Source of the DNA: Anastrepha obliqua
Lineage: Eukaryota > Arthropoda > Insecta > Diptera > Tephritidae
Length of the DNA stretch: 64,000 nucleotides
Assembly (NCBI RefSeq): GCF_027943255.1
Contig: NC_072893.1
Span: 99,207,784-99,271,783 of the forward strand
Direction of reading: 5' to 3'
Translations under genes and position numbers: made by a program
Notes under the pieces: generated by a model
Told to the model about the DNA's origin: nothing
Seen by the model: only the letters and a program-made list of their open reading frames with translations
Database searches by the model: none
Shown here: positions 32,175 through 41,848 of the stretch, in pieces
Position numbering within the stretch: the stretch's first letter is position 1
How the letters are laid out: every line of letters begins with the position of its first letter

Positions 32175-33717
32175 TGCAATGCTTCATCGATACGTGTGGC
32201 GCGGTCGCCACCCACCATCAGGCCAAAACATTAAAAGCGACCGAAAAGCGACTCTCATTCCAAGGAGCTTTAAGTTACTACAAATTAACTGCGACAGACT
32301 CTACAGACATATTTTAATGAGTAGAGAAGAATAGAATAACGAACTTATAGAAAATATCAACACCATTAAAGATAGCTCCAGCTTGTGGAAATTCGTTAAG
32401 AGGATAAAGTGTGAAGCTTTGGAAATAGGTCCCGCTATATCAACGTATGGATTTAAGGTTTATTTTGAAAATCTGCTGAGCCTTACTGCTAATAACAAGG
32501 AAATTTTGTATGCACACAACTTTCACGCTGACGATCTGCTTGAGGCAGTTTTTTCACCAGACGAAGTTCGATCTGTGCTAAACAAAGTTAAGTTAAACAA
32601 AGCTCCAGGGATTGATATAATTCCTTACGAGTTCTTAAAAAATACCCCTGATACTTTCATTACGGCTATGCTTACACAAATATTTATGAAAAATGGAAAG
32701 TAGACGAGGCTTTTAGAACTAGCGTAGTTTTTCCTATCTTCAAAAAAGTGGATCGTTCCCTAGTAAGAAACTACAGAAGAATTTCATTTACGAACTGCAT
32801 TGTTAGAGTTTTGATGGGCATAATTAACGAAAGAATATCTTCTTGGACTGAAAGGAACAATATTTTAAACAAGTATCAAGCTGGCTTCAGAAAGAATTAC
32901 TCCACAGTCGACAATATATTCAATTAAGCCGCTTTGTCAATTTAAAATTCAAAGAAAAGAAAAAAGTTTACGCGTATTTCGTCGATTTTAAAGCGGCGTT
33001 TGATAGAGTGTAAAGACATGCCTTGATATATTATATAAGCTGGACCATATTGGTCTTGCAACGAAACTAGTGAAGTTCATAGAGAATATATACAGCGATA
33101 CAAGGTTATTTGTATGGAATGGCTCAGAAATTGCAGATGCATTCAAAACAAACTCAGTCGTCTAACAGGGGCTTATTCTAGCCAATACATTTGCTCTTTA
33201 CATAAATGTTTTACATGAAAGCTTAGAAGAAGGTTTAAACATACATATATAGAAGGGAAAAATATTAGAATTCTAATGTATGCGGATTATACCATTTTGT
33301 TAGCGGATCACCCAGGCAAACTAAAAGAGATGATTAACCTCCTCGAAAATTACTGCATTTTATGGAACCTTGAAGTACCCCGCTCAAAGTCACAAATAAT
33401 GGTGTTCAGAAAAGGTGGGAAACTTAGTAAAGAGGAGAAATGGTATTATAGTAAAGAAGAAATATATTGTATCTCGATTACTTACTTCGGAGTTGAAATA
33501 ACACCTCAGATGAATTTTAAAAAACTGGTTGAAAACAGAACAGCTGCAGCAAAAAATTATATTAATGCTTCGTGGACTTGTCTATTAAAATTAAAGAAAT
33601 TTCTGTTGAAGCTAAATGGTAACTTTTTCTTGGAGTTTGTCGTTCAATGCAGTCATACGCAGTACAGGTGTGGTCTTTTGGGTGGTTTGAAGAAGTTGAT
33701 ATACTGCAAAAAAAATA
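32175..33717 (+). mobile_element. Non-LTR retrotransposon, RT part (5' of a nested insertion)
   Basis: Frames on the plus strand encode NKVKLNKAPGIDIIPYEFLK (32383-32703), then in shifted frames EAFRTSVVFPIFKKVDRS, YQAGFRKNYSTVDNIF and MYADYTILLADHPGKLKEMI (33276-33743). The catalytic YADD reads YADY. The ORF breaks at about 33717 and resumes at 34908, so the DNA between is a later insertion. The clade was not determined. Confidence 0.75.
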
Positions 33718-33743
33718 GGTTGTCTGTAAAGTCGGTTTACTGA
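33276..33743 (+). pseudogene. LINE RT palm/thumb segment
   Basis: 155 codons. MYADYTILLADHPG has Tyr in place of the second catalytic Asp, so the polymerase would be inactive. MVFRKGGKLSKEEKWYYSKE and TYFGVEITPQMNFKKLVENR follow. The last ~10 residues are encoded by the insertion that begins at about 33718. Confidence 0.75.
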
Positions 33744-33910
33744 CAATAGTTTAACGTGACAACGTCATAAGAAAATATTGATGGAATGGTTGCAATTTTC
33801 AAAACAAAATTTTAATTTTATTTGTTTGATAGATATTTTGTATGGATATAGAGGAGGAGATAAATGGAATTCCACTGGAATAGGTCAAGTTACCATACAT
33901 TTACACAAAC

Positions 33911-34153
33911 GTGCAAAATGACGAAACATTTGTCAAATTCATGAAAGATATGTTCAATTTCGATTGTGCATCAGACGTTAATAAGTCAACAACACTAAGA
34001 GGCACCATCATCGATTTGCCTTTTTCAAGACACTTTACACTCAAAACACTCCCTTTCATTTCCTACTTTTTCTATCATCGTCCTATTCTCAACAGAGAAA
34101 TGGTTCATTACCATGCACACAGGAAGAAGGCATATGCAAATACAAGTATGTGA
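33911..34153 (+). pseudogene. Endonuclease-like ORF remnant of a Helentron-like element
   Basis: FDCASDVNKSTTLRGTIIDL then PFSRHFTLKTLPFISYFFYH and RPILNR aligns with the C-terminal half of the 24357-24758 ORF (STTRSKTTIDSVF..., VSYFSYHKPLV). No GDFN motif remains. The final ~20 residues are read from the adjoining noncoding repeat. Confidence 0.6.
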
Positions 34154-34751
34154 ATTTATATACCTACATATGCGCATATACATACATATATATGCTCACT
34201 CAAGTAGGACAGAGCCAGATGTCGAACGTTGCCGAACGCGGGGGCCGATTGTGCTCTTTATCGTTCGTTCCGCGCTCTCACTTGCAGTTCAAGCACATTA
34301 GCTTACATTTGCTTGCGTACGGAATAGATTCGTATATTTGATATGTCCATATGATTTGTATGCATCTTTACATATAGATTTGTTCTTTTTGAAAATTGCG
34401 CGAAATTGTATATGTATATGCATGTTTATATACATATATTAGTATACAACATATCTTATAAGGTATGTGGTAAATATTACCATACATTTTTTCCTTCATA
34501 TATAATAAAAAAAATTAACAATAATAACATTAAGACAACAGGTATTATTAACAAACTTGGTTTTATTTTAAATTCTTCAAGTAAATCAAATTAATAATAA
34601 TCAATAAGAGGGCATATGCAAATACAAATACGTGAATTTATATATGTACATATGCGCATATACATACACATATTCGCTCACTTAAGTAGGAGAGAGCAAG
34701 ATCTCGAACGTTGCCGTTCGTTTGCTTTTTTCGTTCCGCGCTTTCGCTTGC

Positions 34752-34852
34752 AGTTCATTCAAGGTAACGGCAATGAGCAAGGTAACGACATATGAGCAAG
34801 GTAACACTAATGAGCAAGGTAACGACAAATGAGCAAGGTAACGACACATTTT
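34752..34852. repeat. Minisatellite of GAGCAAGGTAACGACA-type units
   Basis: About five degenerate units of 16-19 bp (TGAGCAAGGTAACGACAAA and variants with CACTAA or GGCAA). Copy 1 at 23055-23090 has only degenerate equivalents, so the array length varies between copies. Confidence 0.75.
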
Positions 34853-34907
34853 TTCGTGCGTGCAGCCTGTTAAATCGAATTATAAGACGTTATCACGTCA
34901 AAAATGT

Positions 34908-35500
34908 GTAAAGCGAATTCTGAAGCTACCATAACATATGCCTACATACATACTTTTTTTGGAAACTAACATACAAGAAAATCATTCGTTTACTTTAGAA
35001 CTCTTCCTTAAGTATATGCACAGAATTTTGTTTGTGTACTCAGAAAATCGGCTGCCACATTATCTGTCCAAAATTGTTAAAAAGAAAGAAGTCTTCTGGA
35101 TTAGAGATTTAAAGAACTTGTTTAGTAAACATACAATCAGAAAGCTGGATAGAAGATGTAAAATTACTTTTTACAAACCATAACGAGCAAGGAATGTGTA
35201 CATACAAAAAGCCTTAAGTACTAGTAGGATATATAAAAAATTAGATTGGTCAAAAGGTCTGGTTTATTTAAAAAAATATGGCTTGGAAACAAGCATGTGG
35301 ATAAAGAGGGCTAGAAGTGGCATGGTAATTCTAAATAACAACGGATTTGACACAGAACATAAAACTTGCTAAATGTATAATTCAGGCGAGCTTGAAAACA
35401 TAGCACATTTCCTAGCGCACTGCCCAATATTAATTGATTGAGATTATCAATGGGGAAAATGCTCATTGGGATAAACCATTGCGCTTTATTAAATATGCCC
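34908..35500 (+). pseudogene. LINE ORF2 C-terminal part (3' of the nested insertion)
   Basis: Resumes the frame broken at 33717: VKRILKLP, then FLETNIQENHSFTLELFLKY, FVYSENRLPHYLSKIVKKKE and, after stops, SGELENIAHFLAHCPILI (C-terminal Cys/His region). The match of this tail to 25018-25230 supports a LINE family with copies on both strands. Confidence 0.7.
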
Positions 35501-36010
35501 TTATAATATGTTCACATGTAAGCAGATGATCTATTTTTTCGCGCTTAACTCAAAATCCGTAATTAAAAAGCGCGATTTCAAAAATCTTACAAAATTTCTC
35601 TCCCAAAATCTGAGATTATAAAATAATGCCAGATAATAACGATACTTATTGACCTGCAACCATGTGTTTTCTGTGTTATCGATAATTATTATTACGAATG
35701 TAAGGAGAAACATCAAAATAAAAACTAAATTAAATGGATGCCGGCAAAGCAAACAGGTCTGTAAACATAATTCTAATAAAATTTTTGTTAAATATTATTT
35801 ATTAGGGATTCATTTTACAGAAAAAAGTGTGTATCCATAAACGTTTTGTTCTTTTATTACTTATTATAAAATGTAATATAGAATATCCCATGCGCATTGC
35901 TGCCATAATTTTTTGCAACCTCAGTAAAGCTATTAAATTAGCTATTCCTTCTTCTTGCATTTTCTTCATATCGTTAATAATAATTAAAGAAACCAAAAAC
36001 CTCTCAAAAC
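35501..36010. repeat. Dispersed ~420-bp repeat, copy 1 (PIF/Harbinger-like?)
   Basis: Bases ~35588-36004 match 43560-44010 in direct orientation, with blocks such as CTCCCAAAATCTGAGATTA, TGTGTTTTCTGTGTTAT and TTCATATCGTTAATAATAAT. On the minus strand AAMRMGYSILHFIISNKRTK faintly resembles the N-terminus of Harbinger transposases; this is a weak guess. Confidence 0.55.
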
Positions 36011-36469
36011 AGTATTAACAGCTGATTGTCAATTTTACAGGTAATCTGCCATATGTGAACGGGTAGATTAATTTGGTGGATTTATAGGTGATTAGTGCAT
36101 GTGTGAACGTATTATTAGGTAGAGAGATTACTTAATAAAAGAGTTAAACTGGTTTTAAAAACAGTAAACCTAACCTTCTATAATTGAATCATGGATCAGC
36201 CTTGAGCTCTTCACTTTTATTGGTATATTTTTCATTAATTATACCTTTACATTTGTTTCTGTTTTCACAAGTATTTCTCGTTTGATTATTTAATATCTCT
36301 GTTTTAAAATTTCTATTTTTTTGAGTTTACTTTATGTTCTTTCATTATCAATACAAAATTATTAAAATTAAGATTTGTATCGGCAAATTGATTACCATAG
36401 ATATTATTTAGTACTTTTGTTGCCTTCTCTTCGCCACTCACCAATATTTATAGGGATTCCAATCCACGA
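36011..36469. other. No gene recognised
   Basis: AT-rich, nothing supported. Confidence 0.4.
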
Positions 36470-37740
36470 AAAACCTTGAGAGTAGGGTTATAGCGCTTGA
36501 GAAGATATTTAGTAAGGCTTTCAAAACGCCCTGTCCCATAAAATTTAGCAAAAAAACTTACCACAAAAAGTAAAATAAGAAAGAGAAAAATCCAGATTAA
36601 AGTTTCACCTCAGCTACTCGACAAGAAATTGGGAATAGTACAAAGGGAGTTTTGTTCGTCAATCGAATCTACCAGGGATTCTGCTAGGTTTAGGTTTAGC
36701 TGTGTTCTTTCCCCAGATCCTTCAATGGCATCTTGGGTAAAGAAACCAGGTGATAATAGGCCTGTTCGACAGAAGAATCGCTAGAACTTCTTTTAAACAC
36801 TCATCTACCGGGATGCAGCGCAAGGGGACATGAATCAGCGAAGGATTTTTGGCCAATCAGTCTTTCGTCTTTCCTGTTAAAAACCTTTGAAAGCATGAAA
36901 ATCTTCGGAGGGCTCTGGTGTATCAACTACTCAACATGCGTACCTTAAAGGCAAATCTACGGAGACTGCTCTTAACGAGGTGATTCGAATAATAGAGGAC
37001 TTCAACAACGTTAGTGCTGATGCCATCCAACGGGCGTTGATAGTCTTAGGAGTGCACAATTACACTACTAATTGGGTAATATGTGTGCTAGAAACCTGGA
37101 TCATTAAAGCCAACATGGGTCCATAGGGGCACTCCACAGGGCGGAGTATTATCTTCTTAATAAAACTTAATAGAAGTGGGGTAAAAGAGGTAGTGTACGC
37201 TGATGATGTGGGGCCAATGGCATCAGGACTGTGTCCCAATACGATCAGTGGGATTATTCAAAGGCCCTAGGCGAGCTTAACTCTTGGGCTACAGGCTGTC
37301 GCCAAAGTTTAAACGCGCATTGAATAGAACTCATGATTTTACGATCAGATACAAGATACCAATCTTTACCCTACCAAATATAAATCGACAAACTCTCTCA
37401 CTTTAACCCAGTGCAAAGTGATTAGGGGCTATTCTGGACTCCAAACTTAGCTGGAAATTAAACGTCGAAGGACGGGTAAGAAAAGTAGAAAATGCTTTGT
37501 ACATATGCCTGTAAGCGTATGCTTAGAAGAAGATGGGTTAGAAGAAGATCGGTTATACGACCAATTATATCGTATGGTTCGGTAGTTTGGTGTAAATCTG
37601 TAGGAAGAGATTACAAAACAGAATTACTTGGCAGAATACAAAGATCAGTCGGTGCAATGACGGTTGGTGCAATCAGAAGCACTTAATGTCCTGACGCACG
37701 TTATTACAATAGACCTACATATTAAGAAGATGGCAACGAG
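36470..37740 (+). pseudogene. LOA-like LINE, heavily degraded ORF2
   Basis: Short translated islands in several frames keep the order of an LOA-like ORF2. Examples are HAYLKGKSTETALNEVIRI near 36935, a GTPQGGVLS-like block near 37130, and VKEVVYADDVGPMASGLCP near 37180-37235. No frame exceeds about 60 codons. It is older than the 27235-29345 copy judging by the density of indels. Confidence 0.7.
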
Positions 37741-37760
37741 TTAACTATTGATGATATTAC

Positions 37761-38091
37761 GGGCGGTCGCCGTAGCCGAATGGATTGGTGCGTTACTACC
37801 ATTAGGAATTCACAGAGAGAACGTAGGTTCGAATCTAGGTGAAACATCAAAATTAAGAAACAAGTTTTTTCTAATAGCGGTCGCCCCTCGGCAGGCAATG
37901 GCAAACCTCCGAGTGTATTTCTGCCAAGAAAAAGGTCCTCATAAAAATATCTGCTGTTCGGGGTCGGCTTGAAACTGTAGGTTCCTACATTTGTGGCACA
38001 ACATCAAGACGCACGCCACAAATAGAACGAGGAGCTCGGTCAAATACCCAAATGGATATACGCGCCAATTATATAATATATATATATATAT
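37761..38091 (+). mobile_element. tRNA-derived SINE, full-length copy
   Basis: About 330 bp. The tRNA-like head GTCGCCGTAGCCGAATGG and GTAGGTTCGAATCTAG give A- and B-box-like sequences. The body has GCCCCTCGGCAGGCAATGG, CTGTTCGGGGTCGGCTTGAA and ATCAAGACGCACGCCACAAA, and the 3' end CGCGCCAATTATATAATATA is a TA-rich tail. This copy best shows the consensus order. Confidence 0.85.
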
Positions 38092-38094
38092 TCA

Positions 38095-38516
38095 CCACAT
38101 GAAAAGTTCACGGCAAGTGGATGTTGATGGATTATCATTTTTTTGTGAAACAAAAATTATACTTCGCTGTGAAACGTAATATATCAAGTAATCAGTATGG
38201 TTTTATGATTGGTAGATCAACTGTCCCTAAGTCCTCTGTTTTTTTTTCAGATTTTAGGACGACAGCTTTCAATAATAGCCTTGTAATTGATGCTGTTTAT
38301 ATGCATTTTTCCAAGGTTTTCGTTAAAGTCTTCCACTAAACCTTCATCTTAAAACTAATAAGTATTGGGTTTCATTATATTTTCCTTAAATGGATAAAGG
38401 CTTTTAAGTCCTTTTCAATCGAGAATGTGTAGTTGTTGTCGATAATGCATCTTCTTATAGTCCGGTGTCCCTCAGGGTAACATTTTGGGTCCTTTTACTC
38501 TTTGTAATTTTTGTTA
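38095..38516 (+). pseudogene. LINE RT, first segment of an interrupted copy
   Basis: Plus-strand pieces encode SSNQYGFMIGRSTVPKSSVF and SLVIDAVYMHFSKVFVKVFH, then, after frameshifts, a VPQG..LGP-like box at 38465-38500. The same ORF resumes at 40738 (EFLLYVDDLKIFKTV). The block between (38517-40737) is a nested insertion flanked by TAATTTTTGTTA. Confidence 0.75.
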
Positions 38517-38568
38517 GGCGGCCGCCGTAGCCGAATGGGGTGAAAAGGGTGTACGCGCCAATTATATA

Positions 38569-39857
38569 TTGGGAGGTTGAATTAGTTTTAAAGGTTTTTT
38601 TTCGAAGATTTGGGGCTTTATTGTGAAAAAACGGTACAAAATATTTTATTCGAAGTATTGGCCATCGCTAGCTACAACTTTCGCCCATCTTTCGGGCAAT
38701 TTCCGGATGCCGTTTCTCCAAAATTCTGGCCGCTGCTTGACTATCCATGACTCAACCCATATTTTGGTAGCCTCGTACGAGGAGAACCGCTGGTCCGCCA
38801 AATCGAGACTCATATGCCGGAACAAATGATAATCGGAGGGAGCTATGTCTGGACTATACGGCGGGTGGGGTAACACTTCCCAGCCAAGCGTTCCAAGGTA
38901 TTTTTTGACAGGTTGAGCAACATGCGGCCGAGCGTTGTCATGTTGAAAAATAACCTTGTCGTGCCTTTTTACCGTTTCCGGCCGTTTTTCTTTCAATGCC
39001 CGGCTTAAACGCATCAATTGCAGTCGGTAGCGATCCCCCGTGATTGTTTCGCCCGGTTGGAGCAGCTCAAAATATACGACGCCGACCTGATCCCACCAAA
39101 TGCAGAGCATGATTTTCTTGCCGTGAATATTCTGCTTGGCCGTCGACGTTGATGCGTGGTCGGGCAAACCCCGTGATTTTTTGCGTTTTGGGTTATCGTA
39201 GTGGATCCATTTTTCGTCGCCAGTCACCACCCGATGCAAAAAACCCTTCCGATTTTGTCGCTCGATCAGCAATTCGCACGTAAAAAATCGCCGTTCGACG
39301 TCGTGCAGCTTCAACTCGTACGGGACCCAATGTCCTTGCTTTTGGATCATTCCCATCGCTTTTAGACGCTTGCAAACGGTTGATTTATCAACGCCCAATG
39401 ATTCAGCAAGCTCTTCTTGGGTTTGGCACGAGTCCTCGTTTACCAATTCCCCCAATTCCGCGTCCTCGAACTTTTTGGGCTGGCCAAGACGCTCCTTGTC
39501 TTCGGTGTGAAAATCACCACTTTTGAATCGTCGAAACCAGTACTCACATGTTGAAATCGACGGAGTATGGTCTGGGTAGGCCTCCTGCAGCAATTCACGG
39601 GCTTGGGCTGTATTTTTTTTTTCAAATTGAAGCAGAAAAGCAAAGCTTCCCGCAAATTGCGTTTCGACGGCACGAAAGTTGACATACTCGGAGCACGAAA
39701 ACACTGCATTGTTTATACTTTAGCGAAATGACAGATACTGATAAACAAAGCCTAGGGATGAGGCTTTGTCATGAATATATATTCAGTATTGCCAACGCGA
39801 TAAAGTGATAAATAGCGCCATCTGTGTGCCACCTTTAAAACTAATTCAACCTCCTAA
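38569..39857 (-). mobile_element. Mariner element (DD34D), complete
   Basis: 1289 bp with ~26-bp inverted repeats: TTGGGAGGTTGAATTAGTTT at the left and its near-complement AAACTAATTCAACCTCCTAA at the right, bordered by TA on both sides. It encodes a nearly complete transposase on the minus strand. Confidence 0.92.
38646..39685 (-). pseudogene. Mariner transposase, one frameshift at an A-run
   Basis: The transposase of about 345 residues excises and reinserts the element at TA. The natural start is probably the Met at 39685 (MSTFVPSKRNLREALLFCFN). That frame is left at an A homopolymer (T run at ~39616-39624 on the plus strand), and the remainder is in the frame containing TAQARELLQEAY. After the shift everything is open to the stop. 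Visible motifs are the helix-turn-helix region, WVPYELK, VTGDEKWIHYD, IFQHDNARPHVA and PPYSPDIAPSDYHLF. The second and third Asp are separated by 34 residues. A single-base indel in the A-run (or a sequencing error) is the only lesion I see. Confidence 0.9.
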
Positions 39858-39865
39858 TATATATA

Positions 39866-40731
39866 CAGGGTGGGCCATGTAAAATTTGCTTTTTGAATCG
39901 GCTATTTTTTCAAATTTTTTTTTTTTTTATTTTGAAGATTAAACATTGTCATTTATGAATGAAAAATAATATCGTTCAAATGACTGCCACGACTGATTTT
40001 ACAATAGGCCATTCGATCAACCCAATTTTTAAGCACATTTTCCATTGTTTGGGCTCAAATTTCATGAATGGCAACTTCGATTTCGTGTTTTAAAGCATCA
40101 ATCGCATATCATTTGTCCTTAACGGATCCCCACAAAAAATAGTCCAACGGGCTTAAATCACAGCTCCGAGACGGCCAATTTATATCGGAATTTCGGCTGA
40201 TTATTCGGTTTTCAAAAACGGTAGCCAAAAGTTCGAGTGTAACTTTGGCAGTGTGTCAAGTTGCAGCGTCCTGTTGAAACCAATTGTCGTCCATGTTATC
40301 CTCTTCAATTTTTGGAAACAACTCGTTGAGCATGTCACGGTAACTCTCGCCATTTACTGTAACCGCGGCTCCTCGCTCATTTGCGAAAAAAAAAATGGCC
40401 CGATGATGCCGCCAGATCAAAAACTACACCAGACAGTGACTCGTTGTGGATGCATTTGCTTCTCTACAGTAAGGTGTGGATTTTCTGAGCCCCAAATCCG
40501 ACAATTTTGCTTATTGACGTAGCCACCAATGTGAAAATCAGAAAAGAAGAAGAAGACTCACCACTTTGGAAATAAGTTTTCAATATTTCCCAATTTCGTT
40601 CAAGGGATAGCGTCCCATTTCGTAAATGTCAAACCTTTAAGTAAATTATGAACACATTTGACATGCCATTTGTTTTACCATTCTCAAAAAAATAGGTGGT
40701 TCAGAAAGCAAACGCTGTATCGCCCACCCTG
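39866..40731 (-). mobile_element. DD41D mariner-superfamily element, decayed
   Basis: 866 bp with inverted ends CAGGGTGGGCCATG and CGCCCACCCTG bordered by TA. The minus strand holds degraded transposase: a WFQQDAAT block with a stop in place of Cys just after it, then INWPSRSCDLSPLDYFLWG, 41 residues between the second and third Asp. Inner sequence matches 21800-22365 closely. Confidence 0.85.
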
Positions 40732-40737
40732 TATATA

Positions 40738-41815
40738 TAATTTTTGTTAATGTGTTGTCTGAATGTTTACATATCTGAGTTTCTTTTATATGTAGACGAC
40801 TTGAAAATTTTTAAAACTGTGCTAAGCCTGTCTGATTCTTATAATCTTCATTGGCATGGTGTGATAGGAATCTACTTCAACTAAATATTAAGATTTGCTC
40901 TCATATGCCGTTTTCTACGTCAAAGCATTTAATTTCTACCTCATATTTTATAAAGAACTTGTATCTTAATACTCTTAATGAAATTACTGATTTGGGAGTA
41001 ATATTTGGGCCCACTTTCCAGTTTCTTAGTCAATTCAATTTTTTCATCACCAAATCATATTCTACACTTGCCTTTATTCGGCAGTTTGCTTCCCATTTTA
41101 CGGATCCTTACACTTTGAAGTCCCTATTTAAAGGGTTTTTCAATAAGGGCGGGTAGATGTTGAAATGGAATAAAATGGCGTTTGCTGTGTGGCACGTAGC
41201 GCCGTCCTGCTGGAACCGCATGTCGTCTAGGTCCATATGGTTCAATATGGGCCATAAGAAATTGGAAGGGCCACCATGTCTACCGAAAAATGGGCATAAT
41301 GCGCGCAATGTTTAATAAACAAAAGATTTGACGAATGTCACCAAAACAAAATGGCTGCCACAGCGTGCCAAAATCGACCCGAGCCAATTGAAAAACCCGT
41401 TACTTCATTCGTACGATCCAAGCTGGATTATGCCGTCTGTATTTGGAGGTCATGTCATCACTGCCATATCAATAGACTTGAACACGTTCAAAAGAAATTT
41501 CTTCGTTTTACACTCAGATCTTCGACCATCACTGATCCGATTCCTTCATATAATGCAAGGCAATTAAAATCGTTACAAAATAGAAGTCTAGTTTCACTCT
41601 GCTTTGCTTTTGATGTTATAAATGGGACAGTTGACTCGCCATTACTCTTAGAGCGCATTCATTTTCACATACATGCCTCGAAAAAATCTTCTGAGTACGA
41701 TTTATTCTTCCCAGAGCGGGTTAAAACTGTTTATGCCTCGAAATCGCCTTTGATTAGAGTATTGAATAATTTTTTGATTTTTCGCTTTCTCAATATAAAT
41801 TAAAATTTTCACTTA
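40738..41815 (+). pseudogene. LINE RT, second segment of the interrupted copy
   Basis: Continues the RT from 38516: LLYVDDLKIFKTVLSLSDS (catalytic YVDD), NEITDLGVIFGPTFQFLSQF, FITKSYSTLAFIRQFASHF. After a small transposon insertion (41133-41398) it resumes with RSKLDYAVCIWRSCHHCHIN and RLEHVQKKFLRFTLRSS. The clade was not determined. Confidence 0.75.
41133..41398 (-). mobile_element. Short deletion derivative of a DD41D element
   Basis: GGGTTTTTCAATAAGGGCGGG at the left (first 21 bases, shown here in part: GGGTTTTTCAATAAG) and CAATTGAAAAACCC at the right form inverted ends. The minus strand keeps NHMDLDDMRFQQDGATCHTA, the second-Asp region of a DD41D transposase. It interrupts the LINE frame between SLFK and TSFVRSKLDY. 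The ends resemble those of 7493-8376. Confidence 0.7.
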
Positions 41816-41848
41816 ATGAATTTTTTAAATAGTAACGATACTGGTATA

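Larger units (their letters stand above)
33718..34907. mobile_element. Helentron-like insertion splitting a LINE ORF
   Basis: The insertion interrupts LINE coding sequence. Its left end contains AACGTGACAACGTCATAAG and its right end ATAAGACGTTATCACGTC, a subterminal inverted repeat. Inside are an endonuclease-like ORF remnant (33911-34153) and two partial copies of the repeat also seen at 22815-23145 (34085-34305 and 34560-34907). A short tandem array of GAGCAAGGTAACGACA units lies at about 34752-34852. Helentrons and their derivatives are known to carry such endonuclease domains, subterminal repeats and minisatellites. The assignment is therefore family knowledge plus inference. Confidence 0.6.
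38517..40737. mobile_element. SINE insertion carrying two nested Tc1/mariner elements
   Basis: TAATTTTTGTTA occurs at 38505-38516 and again at 40738-40749, a 12-bp target-site duplication. Just inside the left copy is the SINE head GGCGGCCGCCGTAGCCGAAT. An internal deletion joins it to TGAAAAGGGTGTACGCGCC and the TA tail. In that tail sit a mariner (38569-39857) and a DD41D element (39866-40731). Confidence 0.85.
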
